64,000 nucleotides of DNA from Alphaproteobacteria bacterium (GCA_016124635.1 WGNJ01000019.1:124001-188000), one strand, 5' to 3'. Positions 33,866 to 43,823 are shown, numbered from the stretch's first letter. Notes: generated by a model not told the origin, from the sequence alone. Program-made: numbers and translations.

Positions 33866-35107
33866 TCAGTATGAAACGTCGATCGACAGCCAAAGCTTAT
33901 TGCGATCGGCGAAGCCTCCGTCACCGTTGTATGCCGCATACTTGACGCCAGCCGACCAATGATCGCCAAACTTCAGGACTAACTCAGGGTCGATTTCGCT
34001 GCCAAATGAAGCGCCGCCCCGATCGGCTTCGAATTCGTGATAGGTGATGGCAGCGGCGAAGCCGGTAACGGGGCCAAACTCCTCAACCTTCGTTTCGTAG
34101 CCTAAGGTGGCGTAGCGATCGACGATGCCGTTGGTAGGCGTCGTCAAAAACACATCCGCATAGCCCTGGAATTTGTGCAACGTTGCGAGCGGCGTCGAGA
34201 ACCCTCGCACCCCGTCGCTTTCCAGCGTCTCGATTCCGCCGAGCAATTTCACGCCGTGCGCGCTTAAACCCGCCTCGAGGAGCCAATATCCAACGTCGAA
34301 ATTTCCAGGGTTTGCAGCGTAATCGCTTTGCGTTGCGTATTCGAAGGCGTAGATCGCCGCAACGCCCTCGACAATGTTATGCTTTCCGGCAAAGCGTGCG
34401 CCGAAGGTCTCAGTCGACAGGGCCGGCGCCTCGTTGAGATCGAGCAGGTAAGCGTATCCAGTGACCTTGCCCCAGTCCTTAATGTCATAGCTCGCATTCA
34501 CGAGATGCATATCACCCTCGAAGTCACCTTGCGAACTGCGGTCGCCGAACACGCGGTTCACCCGATCGAGATAGATGTAGGTGAATGTCAGATTCTCTAT
34601 CGAGGTATTGCTGATCCGCGCGGCATCGAAAGTTTGTTCGTTCTGTCGCCACGCGACGCCGCCGACAAAGCGCTGATTGTCGAGATTGATGCGTTGACGT
34701 CCGACCGTAACAACGGTTTGCGGTATGCCTGAATACTCAAGTTGCACCCGATTGACCTGAAAGTCTTGGGGGTCGGCGACGACCGGAAACGCCGAATGAC
34801 CGTTGACCGTGTCGTTGAAGTCGTCGTTGAGATGCGCGACGCCTTCGAGTTCAAGCAATCCCTGCAGGTCCCAGACCTTGCCGGTTTGAAATCCGCCGCG
34901 AACGCGCAAAGTGTTGGCATTGGCATCGTTGGCGAAACCATCTTGTTCGACGCGCTCATAGCGGTAGCGTGCATCGAGAAGGAACTTGCTGTTCGTGAAG
35001 AAGTCGGAGAACGACGGATCTGCCTTCGCGGCAACACCAGTGACGTTCGCCAGTGGCAACGCCGTCACCATGGCGGAAGCCAAAAGCAATGATCTCATTG
35101 CCGTCAT
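33866..35107 (-). CDS. Outer-membrane porin-like protein (alginate export family-like)
   Basis: The 413-residue protein has a signal peptide (LLLASAMVTALPLANVTGVAA) and then alternating beta strands, with Y-R-Y-E-R-V-E-Q-D and N-R-V-Q-L-E-Y-S-G strands typical of the alginate_exp/porin family and a C-terminal aromatic (IDVSY). It should form an outer-membrane channel, possibly for nitrate or nitrite (inference from location). GGAGAG precedes the ATG. An FNR-like box lies 99 bases upstream, and mobB is probably in the same transcript. Confidence 0.78.
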   Translation of the reverse strand: MTAMRSLLLASAMVTALPLANVTGVAAKADPSFSDFFTNSKFLLDARYRYERVEQDGFANDANANTLRVRGGFQTGKVWDLQGLLELEGVAHLNDDFNDTVNGHSAFPVVADPQDFQVNRVQLEYSGIPQTVVTVGRQRINLDNQRFVGGVAWRQNEQTFDAARISNTSIENLTFTYIYLDRVNRVFGDRSSQGDFEGDMHLVNASYDIKDWGKVTGYAYLLDLNEAPALSTETFGARFAGKHNIVEGVAAIYAFEYATQSDYAANPGNFDVGYWLLEAGLSAHGVKLLGGIETLESDGVRGFSTPLATLHKFQGYADVFLTTPTNGIVDRYATLGYETKVEEFGPVTGFAAAITYHEFEADRGGASFGSEIDPELVLKFGDHWSAGVKYAAYNGDGGFADRNKLWLSIDVSY

Positions 35108-35205
35108 GAGCGAGTTCTCTCCATCGTCGTTTTCCGCATAGTTGGCTGCGCCGCTCTAATCAATCGTTACAGTCGCGGGACCCATCGCCCGCCCGTAGCG
35201 ATAGC

Positions 35206-35219
35206 TTGAGCTGGATCAA
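35206..35219 (-). promoter_or_regulatory. FNR/NNR-like box upstream of the porin-mobB genes
   Basis: TTGAGCTGGATCAA fits TTGAT-N4-ATCAA with one mismatch (G for T). It is centred about 105 bases before the porin start. Confidence 0.45.
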
Positions 35220-35263
35220 GAGCGCGCTTGAGCGCACTCCGAAGCTGTCCCTCTATTTGCTGC

Positions 35264-36469
35264 TCAGCTGGCATCTCCGACCCTTGGTGCGAGTTGCATC
35301 GGACCGTAGACCCCGACGAACAACAAGAAGGCGACAAGCCAGAACGCCCCGGCCGCGATCAGCAGCGGCACGTACGCGCCGGCAAACAGTCCTGCAAGGA
35401 CGCGGGCGATTGCGCTCCCGGTAATCGCCGCATAGAGCACAACAGTTGCGCGATTCGCATGCAGCTCACGCCCGGTGTGACCAAGGGTTGCGCGCGTCAT
35501 CACGGCCAGCGTCATCGTACCGATCGCACCTGCGCCGAGCGCATGCAGGCCGGCAGAACTCCAGGCTGAGTCGAAAATGTCGGCGAATCCGAGCAGCAAG
35601 AGTCCGACAGCGATCCAGGCATAGCCCGCATGCAGCACGAACACTAACGGCTCTCGCCACGCCCGCCAGCCGGTCCAGCGCGACAAGCGTAATGCGTGCG
35701 CCGCTCCGGCGATGAGAAGTGTAATGCCCGTCTGCCACGCAAACGGTGCGGCGATCCAAGCGAGAAATGCTATGACCGTGCTGGCGTGGGTCAGGCGCTC
35801 GAGCCAAGGCAACACGATCGCGGATCGCGCGAGCTTCTGCCGTCCTAGCCAATTGTTGGTGAAGCTTGGCACGATGCGGCCGCCGATCAGCCCGACCAGC
35901 AGTGAGAGTGCGCCGATTGCCAGACGTACGCCGTAGCCTTCCGCAGAAATCAGACCGATAGCCTCAAGATGGAAGAGCGCATTAGCGCTGCCGAGCAGCA
36001 GGATGAGGCCGCAGACCGGAACGTTGCGATAGTTCCGCCCAGCAACAATCTCTCGCGCAAGTACCGCCGCGAGAACAGGCAGGAAAGCGGCGTCGGCTGC
36101 TGCGGCGACCGGTTGCGGCAAGAAGCTTGTCAAAAGCGCGATCCGCCCTGCCGTCCAAAGCAGGCAAAGAGCCAGCAGGGACATGCCTGAGATCGGCAGG
36201 CGTCCGGTCCAGTTGGGTACGGCAGTCAGAGAAAATCCTGCGACGACAGCGCTGGCATAACCGAAGAGCATTTCGTGAGCGTGCCAGCGCGTTGGGTCGT
36301 GTAAGGCGAACCCTCCAACGATTGAACCTGAAATGTCTCCGAGCCGAAGCGCCATCGCTACGACGGCCCAGAGGCCCGCTCCTAGAAAGAACGGGCGGAA
36401 ACCGTATCGCAACAGCGGCAATCCAGTGCGCCGTCGCTCTCGTGCGGCCGCTATCGCCACCTTGTTCAC
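35264..36469 (-). CDS. nnrS: NnrS family protein
   Basis: The 401-residue inner-membrane protein has about 12 predicted helices and the NnrS start RYGFRPFFLGAGLWAVVAM with LHDPTRWHAHEMLFGY. NnrS proteins bind heme and copper and relieve nitrosative stress in denitrifiers. The start overlaps the Crp/Fnr stop (ATGA), so nnrS is translated with its probable regulator. It fits a role in handling NO arising from nitrite. Confidence 0.92.
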   Translation of the reverse strand: MNKVAIAAARERRRTGLPLLRYGFRPFFLGAGLWAVVAMALRLGDISGSIVGGFALHDPTRWHAHEMLFGYASAVVAGFSLTAVPNWTGRLPISGMSLLALCLLWTAGRIALLTSFLPQPVAAAADAAFLPVLAAVLAREIVAGRNYRNVPVCGLILLLGSANALFHLEAIGLISAEGYGVRLAIGALSLLVGLIGGRIVPSFTNNWLGRQKLARSAIVLPWLERLTHASTVIAFLAWIAAPFAWQTGITLLIAGAAHALRLSRWTGWRAWREPLVFVLHAGYAWIAVGLLLLGFADIFDSAWSSAGLHALGAGAIGTMTLAVMTRATLGHTGRELHANRATVVLYAAITGSAIARVLAGLFAGAYVPLLIAAGAFWLVAFLLFVGVYGPMQLAPRVGDAS

Positions 36470-37152
36470 GTGGCCTCCGGCGGCGTCTCGACGAGTGACG
36501 CAATGCGCTCGATGGCCGAGATGTGAAGCGTATCGCCTTCAGCATCCACGCCATACTTCTTGAGTGATCTCAGCGTACGTGACAACGTTTCCGGCGTGAT
36601 ACCAAGCCTCGTCGCGACTTCTTTCTTCATTCCCGGCAGGGCGAACGAAACCGCACCCTTGGTTTTCTTCGTCTGAGCGATAATAAAATTGGCGACGCGC
36701 TCAAGCGCGCTGTGCGTTTTGATTTCTTTGATCTGGCTAATCAGAACACGCCAGTGTCGCGACAATGTGCGCGCGCATTGCGCCGCAAGGGCAACATCCT
36801 CGTCGATGAGTTTTCTCAATTTTGCTGCAGGGATAAGGAGCGCTTGACCGTCGGTGGTTGCGCGGGCGTTCACGAGGTACGGCAGCCCCAACAAGGCGGC
36901 TGCCAATAGAACGCTCTCACCGGGACCAAAAAATTCAACGACGGCCTCTTTCTCACCGGATCCGGCAACGAGAACGATCCCGCCTTCGACAAAGGAATAG
37001 AGGAAGTCGGGCTCTTCACCCTGGCGAAAGAGATACGATTGCGCGCTGAACCGTTGGAGCCCTGCCACTTCAGCGAGGCGCAGCAAACTCGGCTCTGGCA
37101 AATCTGCAAACAACGCGACCTTCTTCAAATACGGCACTCTGGGATGGGTCAT
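36466..37152 (-). CDS. Crp/Fnr-family regulator of the nitrate locus
   Basis: The 228-residue protein has a cyclic-nucleotide-binding-like sensor domain (residues 8-125) and a winged helix whose recognition helix ITPETLSRTLRSLKK carries the Glu-Ser-Arg residues that read TTGA half-sites in FNR relatives. It has a single cysteine, so it cannot carry FNR's [4Fe-4S] cluster and is more like the NnrR/DNR group that responds to NO through heme (inference). The ATG at 37152 fits the family. It sits upstream of nnrS and diverges from narK. Confidence 0.88.
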   Translation of the reverse strand: MTHPRVPYLKKVALFADLPEPSLLRLAEVAGLQRFSAQSYLFRQGEEPDFLYSFVEGGIVLVAGSGEKEAVVEFFGPGESVLLAAALLGLPYLVNARATTDGQALLIPAAKLRKLIDEDVALAAQCARTLSRHWRVLISQIKEIKTHSALERVANFIIAQTKKTKGAVSFALPGMKKEVATRLGITPETLSRTLRSLKKYGVDAEGDTLHISAIERIASLVETPPEAT

Positions 37153-37161
37153 GGCGGGTGC

Positions 37162-37175
37162 TTGATCTTGGTCAA
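37162..37175. promoter_or_regulatory. FNR/NNR-like box at the crp start
   Basis: TTGATCTTGGTCAA has one mismatch from TTGAT-N4-ATCAA. It lies only 10 bases before the Crp/Fnr start, too close to activate that gene, which suits autorepression or a distal site for narK. Confidence 0.5.
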
Positions 37176-37236
37176 GTGATGACACGGCAAATATCATCTC
37201 TGAGCGAACAATACACACCCGCTAAGCGATGTTGCC

Positions 37237-37250
37237 TTGATCCTGATCAA
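37237..37250. promoter_or_regulatory. Perfect FNR box in the narK-crp intergenic region
   Basis: TTGATCCTGATCAA is an exact FNR-type palindrome centred at 37243.5. A -10-like TACAGA (37271-37276) fits a start near 37285, so the box would be centred at about -41.5, the class II activator position for narK. In the other direction TATTGT (37208-37213) fits the crp promoter at a similar distance. Confidence 0.65.
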
Positions 37251-37306
37251 GGCGAGACGAAGCCGCCGAATACAGATTGCGTCCACCAAACGCGAGGACG
37301 CTGACC

Positions 37307-40051
37307 ATGACTTCCGCTGCCGCCGTCACCTCGGGACGGCAGACCAATGCCCTGATCTTGTCGACCGTCTCGTTCACCATCTGCTTTGCCGTCTGGACGA
37401 TCTTTTCGATCATCGGCGTAGAGATAAAGAAAGAGCTGGGGCTAACCGAAACCGAGTTTGGCTTGTTGATCGGGACCCCGATCCTCACCGGCTCGCTCAC
37501 GCGCCTCGCGCTCGGTATCTGGACGGACCAATACGGCGGGCGCACGGTATTGAGCTTGGTGATGATCGCGTCTGCGATCGCCACTGTGCTTCTTACCCTC
37601 GCCGGGGACTATCCAACCTATCTGCTCGCTGCTCTCGGCGTCGGCATTGCCGGAGGTTCGTTTTCAGTCGGCATCGCTTATGTGGCGCGGTTCTTTCCCA
37701 AGGACGCGCAGGGAACGGCGCTGGGCATATTCGGCGCAGGCAACGTCGGCGCTGCCGTGACGAAGGCTTTGGCGCCGACCGTTATGGTCAGCTATGGGTG
37801 GCATGCCGTCGCCTTAGTCTGGGCCGCGGTAATTGGTGTCGGCGGCGTCCTCTTCTACCTCTTGGCCGAAGACGATCCCGATCTTCAAGCGCGGCGACGC
37901 GAAAAACGCCCGCCGGTGAATTTCTGGGCCGAGCTTGAGCCGCTCAAGAACGTTCAAGTCTGGCGCTTCTCGCTCTACTACTTCTTCGTCTTTGGTGCAT
38001 TTGTGGCGCTCGCGCTTTGGCTGCCGCGCTATCTTATCGGTGTCTACGGTTTCGATATTCAGACGGCGGGGATCATAGGCGCCGCATATTCGATACCCGC
38101 GTCATTGTTCCGGGCATATGGCGGATATTTGTCCGATCGATACGGCGCGCGAACAGTGATGTACTGGACGTTCCTTGCGTCGGTTGGCCTGTTGTTCCTT
38201 CTATCCTATCCACCGACGACCTATGCGGTCGAAGGCATCACCGGGCCGATCACGTTCCGCATGGCGATGAGCGCCACGAGTTTCACGGTCGTAATATTCA
38301 TCCTTGGCTTCTTCATGAGCTTAGGGAAGGCGGCTGTATACAAGCACATTCCCGTCTACTACCCGACCAACGTCGGCTCGGTCGGAGGCCTGGTCGGGAT
38401 GATCGGCGGTCTCGGCGGTTTCGTATTGCCGATCTTGTTCGGCGTGTTGAACGATCTGACCGGGATTTGGCAGAGCTGTTTTATGTTGCTCTTCGCCATC
38501 ACCGCCCTCGCTTTGATTTGGATGCATTTGGCGATTCGTCAGATGGAGCGCGAAGCAGCGGGCGAAATTCTCGAAAAACTTCCGCAACTGCCGGAAATGC
38601 AGCCCATCCACCTTCCGCATCACGCGCAGGCTCTTCGTCCGAGCCACGTCCTTCAAGATTGGCGCCCGGAGGAAGGATCGTTTTGGAAGGGCACAGGTCG
38701 GGCGATAGCGAACCGAAATCTTTGGATCTCGATTCCGGCTCTTTTGCTGTCATTCGCGGTCTGGATGGTTTGGTCTGTCGTCGTTGCCAAACTGCCGGCC
38801 GTGGGCTTCAAGTACTCGACCGACGAACTGTTCTGGCTTGCCGCGCTGCCGGGTCTTTCGGGCGCGACATTGCGCATCTTCTATTCGTTCATGGTCCCAG
38901 TCTTTGGCGGGCGGTTGTGGACCACCCTGACGACATGGTCGCTAATTCTACCTGCGCTCGGCATCGGCTTCGCCGTGCAGAATCCTGACACGCCCTATGT
39001 CATCTTCTTGCTTCTCGCACTTTTGTGCGGTTTCGGCGGTGGAAACTTCGCCTCGTCGATGGCGAATATCAGCTTCTTCTTTCCAAAGGCAGAGAAGGGG
39101 AACGCGCTCGCGCTCAATGCCGGGCTCGGCAACCTTGGTGTGAGCGTCGTTCAGTTCGTCGTTCCGCTAGCGATCACCGCAGGCGTTTTCGGTTGGTTCG
39201 GCGGTGACCCGCAAGCTGCGACAGTCGATGGCAAAGAGACGCAACTTTGGCTGCAGAACGCGGGCTTTGTCTGGGTGCCGTTCATCGCGATTTCAGCGTT
39301 TGCCGCGTGGTTCGGCATGAACGACATCGCATCGGCAAAAGCCTCGTTTGCCGAACAATCGATCATATTTCAGCGCCGGCACAACTGGATCATGTGCTGG
39401 CTCTACACTGGCACGTTCGGATCGTTCATCGGCTATTCGGCTGGCTTCCCGCTTTTGGCGAAGCTCGAGTTTCCCGACGTCAACGCCCTGCAATACGCGT
39501 TCTTGGGGCCGTTCGTCGGCGCCCTGTCTCGTTCTATGACGGGTTGGGTCTCCGACAAGTACGGCGGCGGACGTGTCACATTCTGGGTGTTCGTCGGCAT
39601 GATCGCGGGCGTAGCCGGTGTGCTTTTCTTCCTCGGTATCAAGGATCAACCGGGAGCATTCTGGGGCTTCTTCGGCAGCTTCATCTTCCTGTTCTTCGTG
39701 ACTGGCGTCGGCAACGCGTCGACGTTCCAGATGATCCCGGCGATCATGCGTCAGGAAATGTCACGCCTGATGCCGACGGCAGATGCGTCGACGCAAATGC
39801 GTCAAGCCGAGAAGGAATCGGCGGCGATCATCGGCTTTACCTCAGCGATAGCGGCTTACGGCGCCTTCTTCATTCCGAAGGCATACGGAACATCAATAGC
39901 GATGACCGGAGGGCCGGAAGCTGCGCTGTGGGCGTTCCTAGTGTTCTACGTCAGCTGCTTGATCGTCACCTGGCAGGTCTATGCGCGCCGCCGCGGGCTC
40001 CTCTACGCGATCGAACGCAGTGGCGGCTCTTTGAAACCAGCGACAGCGTGA
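37307..40051 (+). CDS. narK: Fused NarK1-NarK2 nitrate/nitrite transporter
   Basis: The 914-residue inner-membrane protein is two MFS transporters in one chain, about residues 20-440 and 480-900, each with about 12 helices. Nitrate signature-like motifs are GNVGAAVTKALAP in the first half and GLGNLGVSVVQF in the second. Fused NarK proteins are known from Paracoccus and relatives and combine nitrate/proton symport with nitrate/nitrite antiport. The ATG at 37307 has GAGGA upstream. narG starts 10 bases after its stop. A class II FNR box lies upstream. Confidence 0.95.
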   Translation: MTSAAAVTSGRQTNALILSTVSFTICFAVWTIFSIIGVEIKKELGLTETEFGLLIGTPILTGSLTRLALGIWTDQYGGRTVLSLVMIASAIATVLLTLAGDYPTYLLAALGVGIAGGSFSVGIAYVARFFPKDAQGTALGIFGAGNVGAAVTKALAPTVMVSYGWHAVALVWAAVIGVGGVLFYLLAEDDPDLQARRREKRPPVNFWAELEPLKNVQVWRFSLYYFFVFGAFVALALWLPRYLIGVYGFDIQTAGIIGAAYSIPASLFRAYGGYLSDRYGARTVMYWTFLASVGLLFLLSYPPTTYAVEGITGPITFRMAMSATSFTVVIFILGFFMSLGKAAVYKHIPVYYPTNVGSVGGLVGMIGGLGGFVLPILFGVLNDLTGIWQSCFMLLFAITALALIWMHLAIRQMEREAAGEILEKLPQLPEMQPIHLPHHAQALRPSHVLQDWRPEEGSFWKGTGRAIANRNLWISIPALLLSFAVWMVWSVVVAKLPAVGFKYSTDELFWLAALPGLSGATLRIFYSFMVPVFGGRLWTTLTTWSLILPALGIGFAVQNPDTPYVIFLLLALLCGFGGGNFASSMANISFFFPKAEKGNALALNAGLGNLGVSVVQFVVPLAITAGVFGWFGGDPQAATVDGKETQLWLQNAGFVWVPFIAISAFAAWFGMNDIASAKASFAEQSIIFQRRHNWIMCWLYTGTFGSFIGYSAGFPLLAKLEFPDVNALQYAFLGPFVGALSRSMTGWVSDKYGGGRVTFWVFVGMIAGVAGVLFFLGIKDQPGAFWGFFGSFIFLFFVTGVGNASTFQMIPAIMRQEMSRLMPTADASTQMRQAEKESAAIIGFTSAIAAYGAFFIPKAYGTSIAMTGGPEAALWAFLVFYVSCLIVTWQVYARRRGLLYAIERSGGSLKPATA

Positions 40052-40061
40052 GGACCAGAGC

Positions 40062-43000
40062 ATGAGTCATTTCCTCGATCGCTTGATGTTTTTCCGCAAG
40101 GACGTCGGTTCTTTCGCCAACGGCCACGGCGTTGTGACGCGCGAAGACCGGACTTGGGAAGACGCTTATCGCAATCGCTGGAGCCACGACAAAGTCGTGC
40201 GCTCAACACACGGCGTGAATTGCACGGGCTCATGCTCGTGGAAGATCTACGTCAAAGGTGGCATCGTTACTTGGGAGACCCAGCAGACCGACTACCCCCG
40301 CACGCGCCCCGATCTTCCCGATCACGAACCACGCGGCTGTCAGCGCGGCGCGAGCGCGAGCTGGTATCTGTATTCCGGCAACCGGATCAAATATCCACTG
40401 ATCCGCAAGCGCCTGCTCAAACAGTGGCGCGCGGCTCGCAAGACACTTCCGCCAGTCGACGCATGGGCCTCAATCGTCGAGGACAAAGCAAAATCCGCTG
40501 ACTACAAGCAGATCCGTGGCCTGGGCGGTTTCGTGCGCGCCAAATGGGACGAAGCCAATGAGATCATCGCTGCCGCCAATGTTTACACCGCCAAGACCTT
40601 CGGTCCTGACCGCGTTATCGGCTTCTCACCGATCCCTGCGATGTCGATGGTTTCGTACGCCGCCGGTTCGCGCTACCTGTCGCTCATCGGCGGTGTCTGC
40701 ATGTCGTTCTACGACTGGTACTGCGACCTGCCGGTATCATCGCCGCAGACTTGGGGCGAACAGACCGACGTGCCCGAGAGCGCCGATTGGTACAACTCCG
40801 GCTTTCTTATCCTCTGGGGCTCGAACGTACCGCAGACGCGCACGCCCGACGCGCACTTCTATTCCGAGGTTCGCTACAAAGGCACCAAGAGCGTCGTCGT
40901 TTCGCCTGACTACAGCGAAGCCTCCAAATTTTCCGATCTCTGGCTGTCGGTGAAGCAGGGTACCGACGCGGCGCTGGCAATGTCGTTCGGCCACGTCATT
41001 CTCAATGAATTCCACGTCAAATCGCAGACTCCATACTTCCTGGAGTATGGACGCAAATACACAGACTTCCCATTCCTCGTCCGTCTAAAAAAGAATGGGG
41101 ATACGTTGGTCCCCGAGCGCTTCGTTCGCGCGAGCGATTTCGACGGCAAGCTTGGCGAAACGAACAATCCAGATTGGAAGACCGTCGCCATCGACGAGAC
41201 GAGCGGCGACATCGTATGCCCGCGCGGTTCGATTGGCTTCCGTTGGGGCGAGGACGGCAAGTGGAATCTTGAAGAGAAGGCCTCAAACGGCGCCGAGACG
41301 AAACTCGCGCTGTCGCTGCTCGGCCGTCACGACAAGGTCGTGCCTGTGGCCTTCCCTTATTTTGGCGGCCAAGCGACCGAGAATTTCGTCAAGACGGATC
41401 ATCCAGACGTTCTTGAGCGAAACGTGCCGGTGAAGACGCTGAAGCTCGCTGACGGCGAGACACTGGTTGCTTCCGTCTATGATCTCTTTCTTGCCAATTA
41501 CGGGATCGATCGAGGGCTCGGTGGCGATCACGTTGCCAAGAGCTACGACGATGATGTGCCCTACACGCCTGCATGGGCGGAGAAGGTCACCGGTGTAAAG
41601 CGTCACGACATCACGCTCGTTGCGCGAGAGTTCGCCGACAATGCGGCGAAGACCCAAGGCCGCTCGATGGTGATCCTCGGCGCCGGCGTGAACCACTGGT
41701 ACCACATGGATATGATCTATCGCGGTATCATCGCGATGCTTACGATGTGCGGCTGCGTCGGCCAGACGGGCGGCGGTTGGGCACACTATGTGGGCCAAGA
41801 AAAATTGCGACCGCAGCCGGGTTGGACAGCGCTTGCATTCGCTCTCGACTGGGGCCGTCCACCTCGCCAGATGAATTCGACGAGCTTCTGGTATGCGCAC
41901 ACCGATCAATGGCGCTATGAGAAACTCAACGTCTCCGAAATTCTGTCACCGACAGTGGAGAACGGTGATTGGGGCGGCAGTCTCATCGATTTCAATGTGC
42001 GCTCGGAACGTATGGGTTGGCTGCCTTCGGCGCCCCAACTTCAAACCAACCCGCTCTCGGTCGCTGGGCAAGCCGAGAGGGCCGGAAAACCCGTACCGCA
42101 ATACGTCGCAGAGAATCTGAAGTCCGGCGCGTTGAAATTGTCGTGCGAGGATCCGGACGCACCGGTGAATTTCCCTCGCAATCTCTTTGTTTGGCGCTCC
42201 AACTTGCTCGGCGCGTCCGGCAAGGGTCACGAGTATTTTTTGAAGCATCTCATCGGCACCAAGCACGGCGTGCAGGGCAAAGACCTTGGGGAAATGGGCG
42301 GTCAGAAACCGCGCGAAGTGATATGGCGCGATGAGGCTCCTGAAGGAAAGCTCGATCTTATCGTCACGATCGACTTTCGTATGTCGTCGACGTGCATGTA
42401 CTCGGACATCGTTCTGCCGACTGCGACCTGGTATGAGAAAAACGATCTCAACACGTCCGACATGCACCCCTTTATCCATCCGCTGACGGCGGCTGTCGAT
42501 CCACTTTGGGAGTGCCGCAGCGATTGGGAGATATTCAAAGGTGTCGCGCGCGAATTCTCGCGTCTCTCGGTCGGCCACTTAGGCGTTGAAAAGGACACCG
42601 TGCTCGTGCCGCTGTTGCACGACACACCTTCCGAACTCGGGCAGCCTTTCGAACCAAAGGAATGGAAGAGGGGCGAGTGCGAGCCAATCCCCGGTAAGAC
42701 GATGGCGAATGTTGTCGTGGTCGAGCGCGACTATCCAGCGACCTACGCGCGTTTCACGGCGCTTGGACCGTTGATGGAAAAGCTCGGCAACGGCGGCAAA
42801 GGCATCAATTGGAAGACCGACAAGGAAGTCGCCTTCCTTAAGAAGCTAAATGGCGAAGTCGCAGACGGGCCAGCGAAAGGTCAGCCACGCATCGAAAGCG
42901 ACATCGACGCCACGGAAGTGATCCTTACGCTGGCGCCGGAGACAAACGGCCATGTCGCCGTCAATTCATGGACCGCGCTGGGCAAGGCTACGGGTCGCGA

Positions 43001-43811
43001 CCACACCCATCTCGCAGTCACGCGCGAGGACGACAAGATTCGTTTTCGCGATGTCGCTGCACAACCGCGCAAGATCATCTCTTCGCCGACGTGGTCGGGT
43101 ATTGAGTCGGAGGAGGTCTCTTACAACGCCGGCTATACGAACGTGCATGAGCTGATCCCCTGGCGCACGCTCACAGGGCGCCAGCATCTCTATGTCGATC
43201 ACCCGTGGATGCGAGCCTTCGGCGAAGGTTTCGTCGTCTACAAGCCGCCAGTCGACCTTAAGACGGTCAAGCCGCTGCTCGGCAAGAAGCCGAATGGCAA
43301 CCCCGAAATAACGCTCAACTTCATCACGCCGCATCAGAAGTGGGGCATTCACTCGACCTATACCGACAACCTGCTGCAGCTCACACTCTCGCGCGGCGGC
43401 CCGATCGTGTGGATCAGCGAAACGGACGCCAACGCCGCGGGCATTGAGGACAACGATTGGATAGAGCTCTTCAATGCCAACGGTGCGCTTTCAGCGCGCG
43501 CAGTGGTTAGCCAGCGGGTGAAGCAAGGCATGTGCCTCATGTATCACGCGCAAGAGAAGATCGTAAACGTGCCAGGATCGGAGACTACGAAGACGCGGGG
43601 CATCCACAATTCGGTGACCCGCACGGTAACGAAGCCCACCCACATGATCGGCGGCTACGCTCAGCTCTCATACGGTTTCAACTACTTCGGCACCGTCGGT
43701 TCCAACCGCGATGAGTTCGTCATCGTGCGCAAGATGCGCGAGGTCGATTGGATGGAGGAGCCGCACGAACACGCCGACATGACACCCATTCCAGCGGCCG
43801 CTGCGCAGTAG
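40062..43811 (+). CDS. narG: Respiratory nitrate reductase alpha subunit
   Basis: The 1249-residue catalytic subunit has the N-terminal cluster motif HGVNCTGSCSW (FS0 iron-sulfur site) and R-G-C-Q-R-G-A, the molybdenum-domain segment with YNSGFLILWGSNVPQTRTPD, and a C-terminal bis-MGD-binding part. It reduces nitrate to nitrite on the cytoplasmic face. The length matches known NarG. Ribosome site GAGGA precedes the ATG. It is the first of narGHJI in an unbroken operon starting at narK. Confidence 0.98.
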   Translation: MSHFLDRLMFFRKDVGSFANGHGVVTREDRTWEDAYRNRWSHDKVVRSTHGVNCTGSCSWKIYVKGGIVTWETQQTDYPRTRPDLPDHEPRGCQRGASASWYLYSGNRIKYPLIRKRLLKQWRAARKTLPPVDAWASIVEDKAKSADYKQIRGLGGFVRAKWDEANEIIAAANVYTAKTFGPDRVIGFSPIPAMSMVSYAAGSRYLSLIGGVCMSFYDWYCDLPVSSPQTWGEQTDVPESADWYNSGFLILWGSNVPQTRTPDAHFYSEVRYKGTKSVVVSPDYSEASKFSDLWLSVKQGTDAALAMSFGHVILNEFHVKSQTPYFLEYGRKYTDFPFLVRLKKNGDTLVPERFVRASDFDGKLGETNNPDWKTVAIDETSGDIVCPRGSIGFRWGEDGKWNLEEKASNGAETKLALSLLGRHDKVVPVAFPYFGGQATENFVKTDHPDVLERNVPVKTLKLADGETLVASVYDLFLANYGIDRGLGGDHVAKSYDDDVPYTPAWAEKVTGVKRHDITLVAREFADNAAKTQGRSMVILGAGVNHWYHMDMIYRGIIAMLTMCGCVGQTGGGWAHYVGQEKLRPQPGWTALAFALDWGRPPRQMNSTSFWYAHTDQWRYEKLNVSEILSPTVENGDWGGSLIDFNVRSERMGWLPSAPQLQTNPLSVAGQAERAGKPVPQYVAENLKSGALKLSCEDPDAPVNFPRNLFVWRSNLLGASGKGHEYFLKHLIGTKHGVQGKDLGEMGGQKPREVIWRDEAPEGKLDLIVTIDFRMSSTCMYSDIVLPTATWYEKNDLNTSDMHPFIHPLTAAVDPLWECRSDWEIFKGVAREFSRLSVGHLGVEKDTVLVPLLHDTPSELGQPFEPKEWKRGECEPIPGKTMANVVVVERDYPATYARFTALGPLMEKLGNGGKGINWKTDKEVAFLKKLNGEVADGPAKGQPRIESDIDATEVILTLAPETNGHVAVNSWTALGKATGRDHTHLAVTREDDKIRFRDVAAQPRKIISSPTWSGIESEEVSYNAGYTNVHELIPWRTLTGRQHLYVDHPWMRAFGEGFVVYKPPVDLKTVKPLLGKKPNGNPEITLNFITPHQKWGIHSTYTDNLLQLTLSRGGPIVWISETDANAAGIEDNDWIELFNANGALSARAVVSQRVKQGMCLMYHAQEKIVNVPGSETTKTRGIHNSVTRTVTKPTHMIGGYAQLSYGFNYFGTVGSNRDEFVIVRKMREVDWMEEPHEHADMTPIPAAAAQ

Positions 43812-43823
43812 GAGGGCGAAAAG

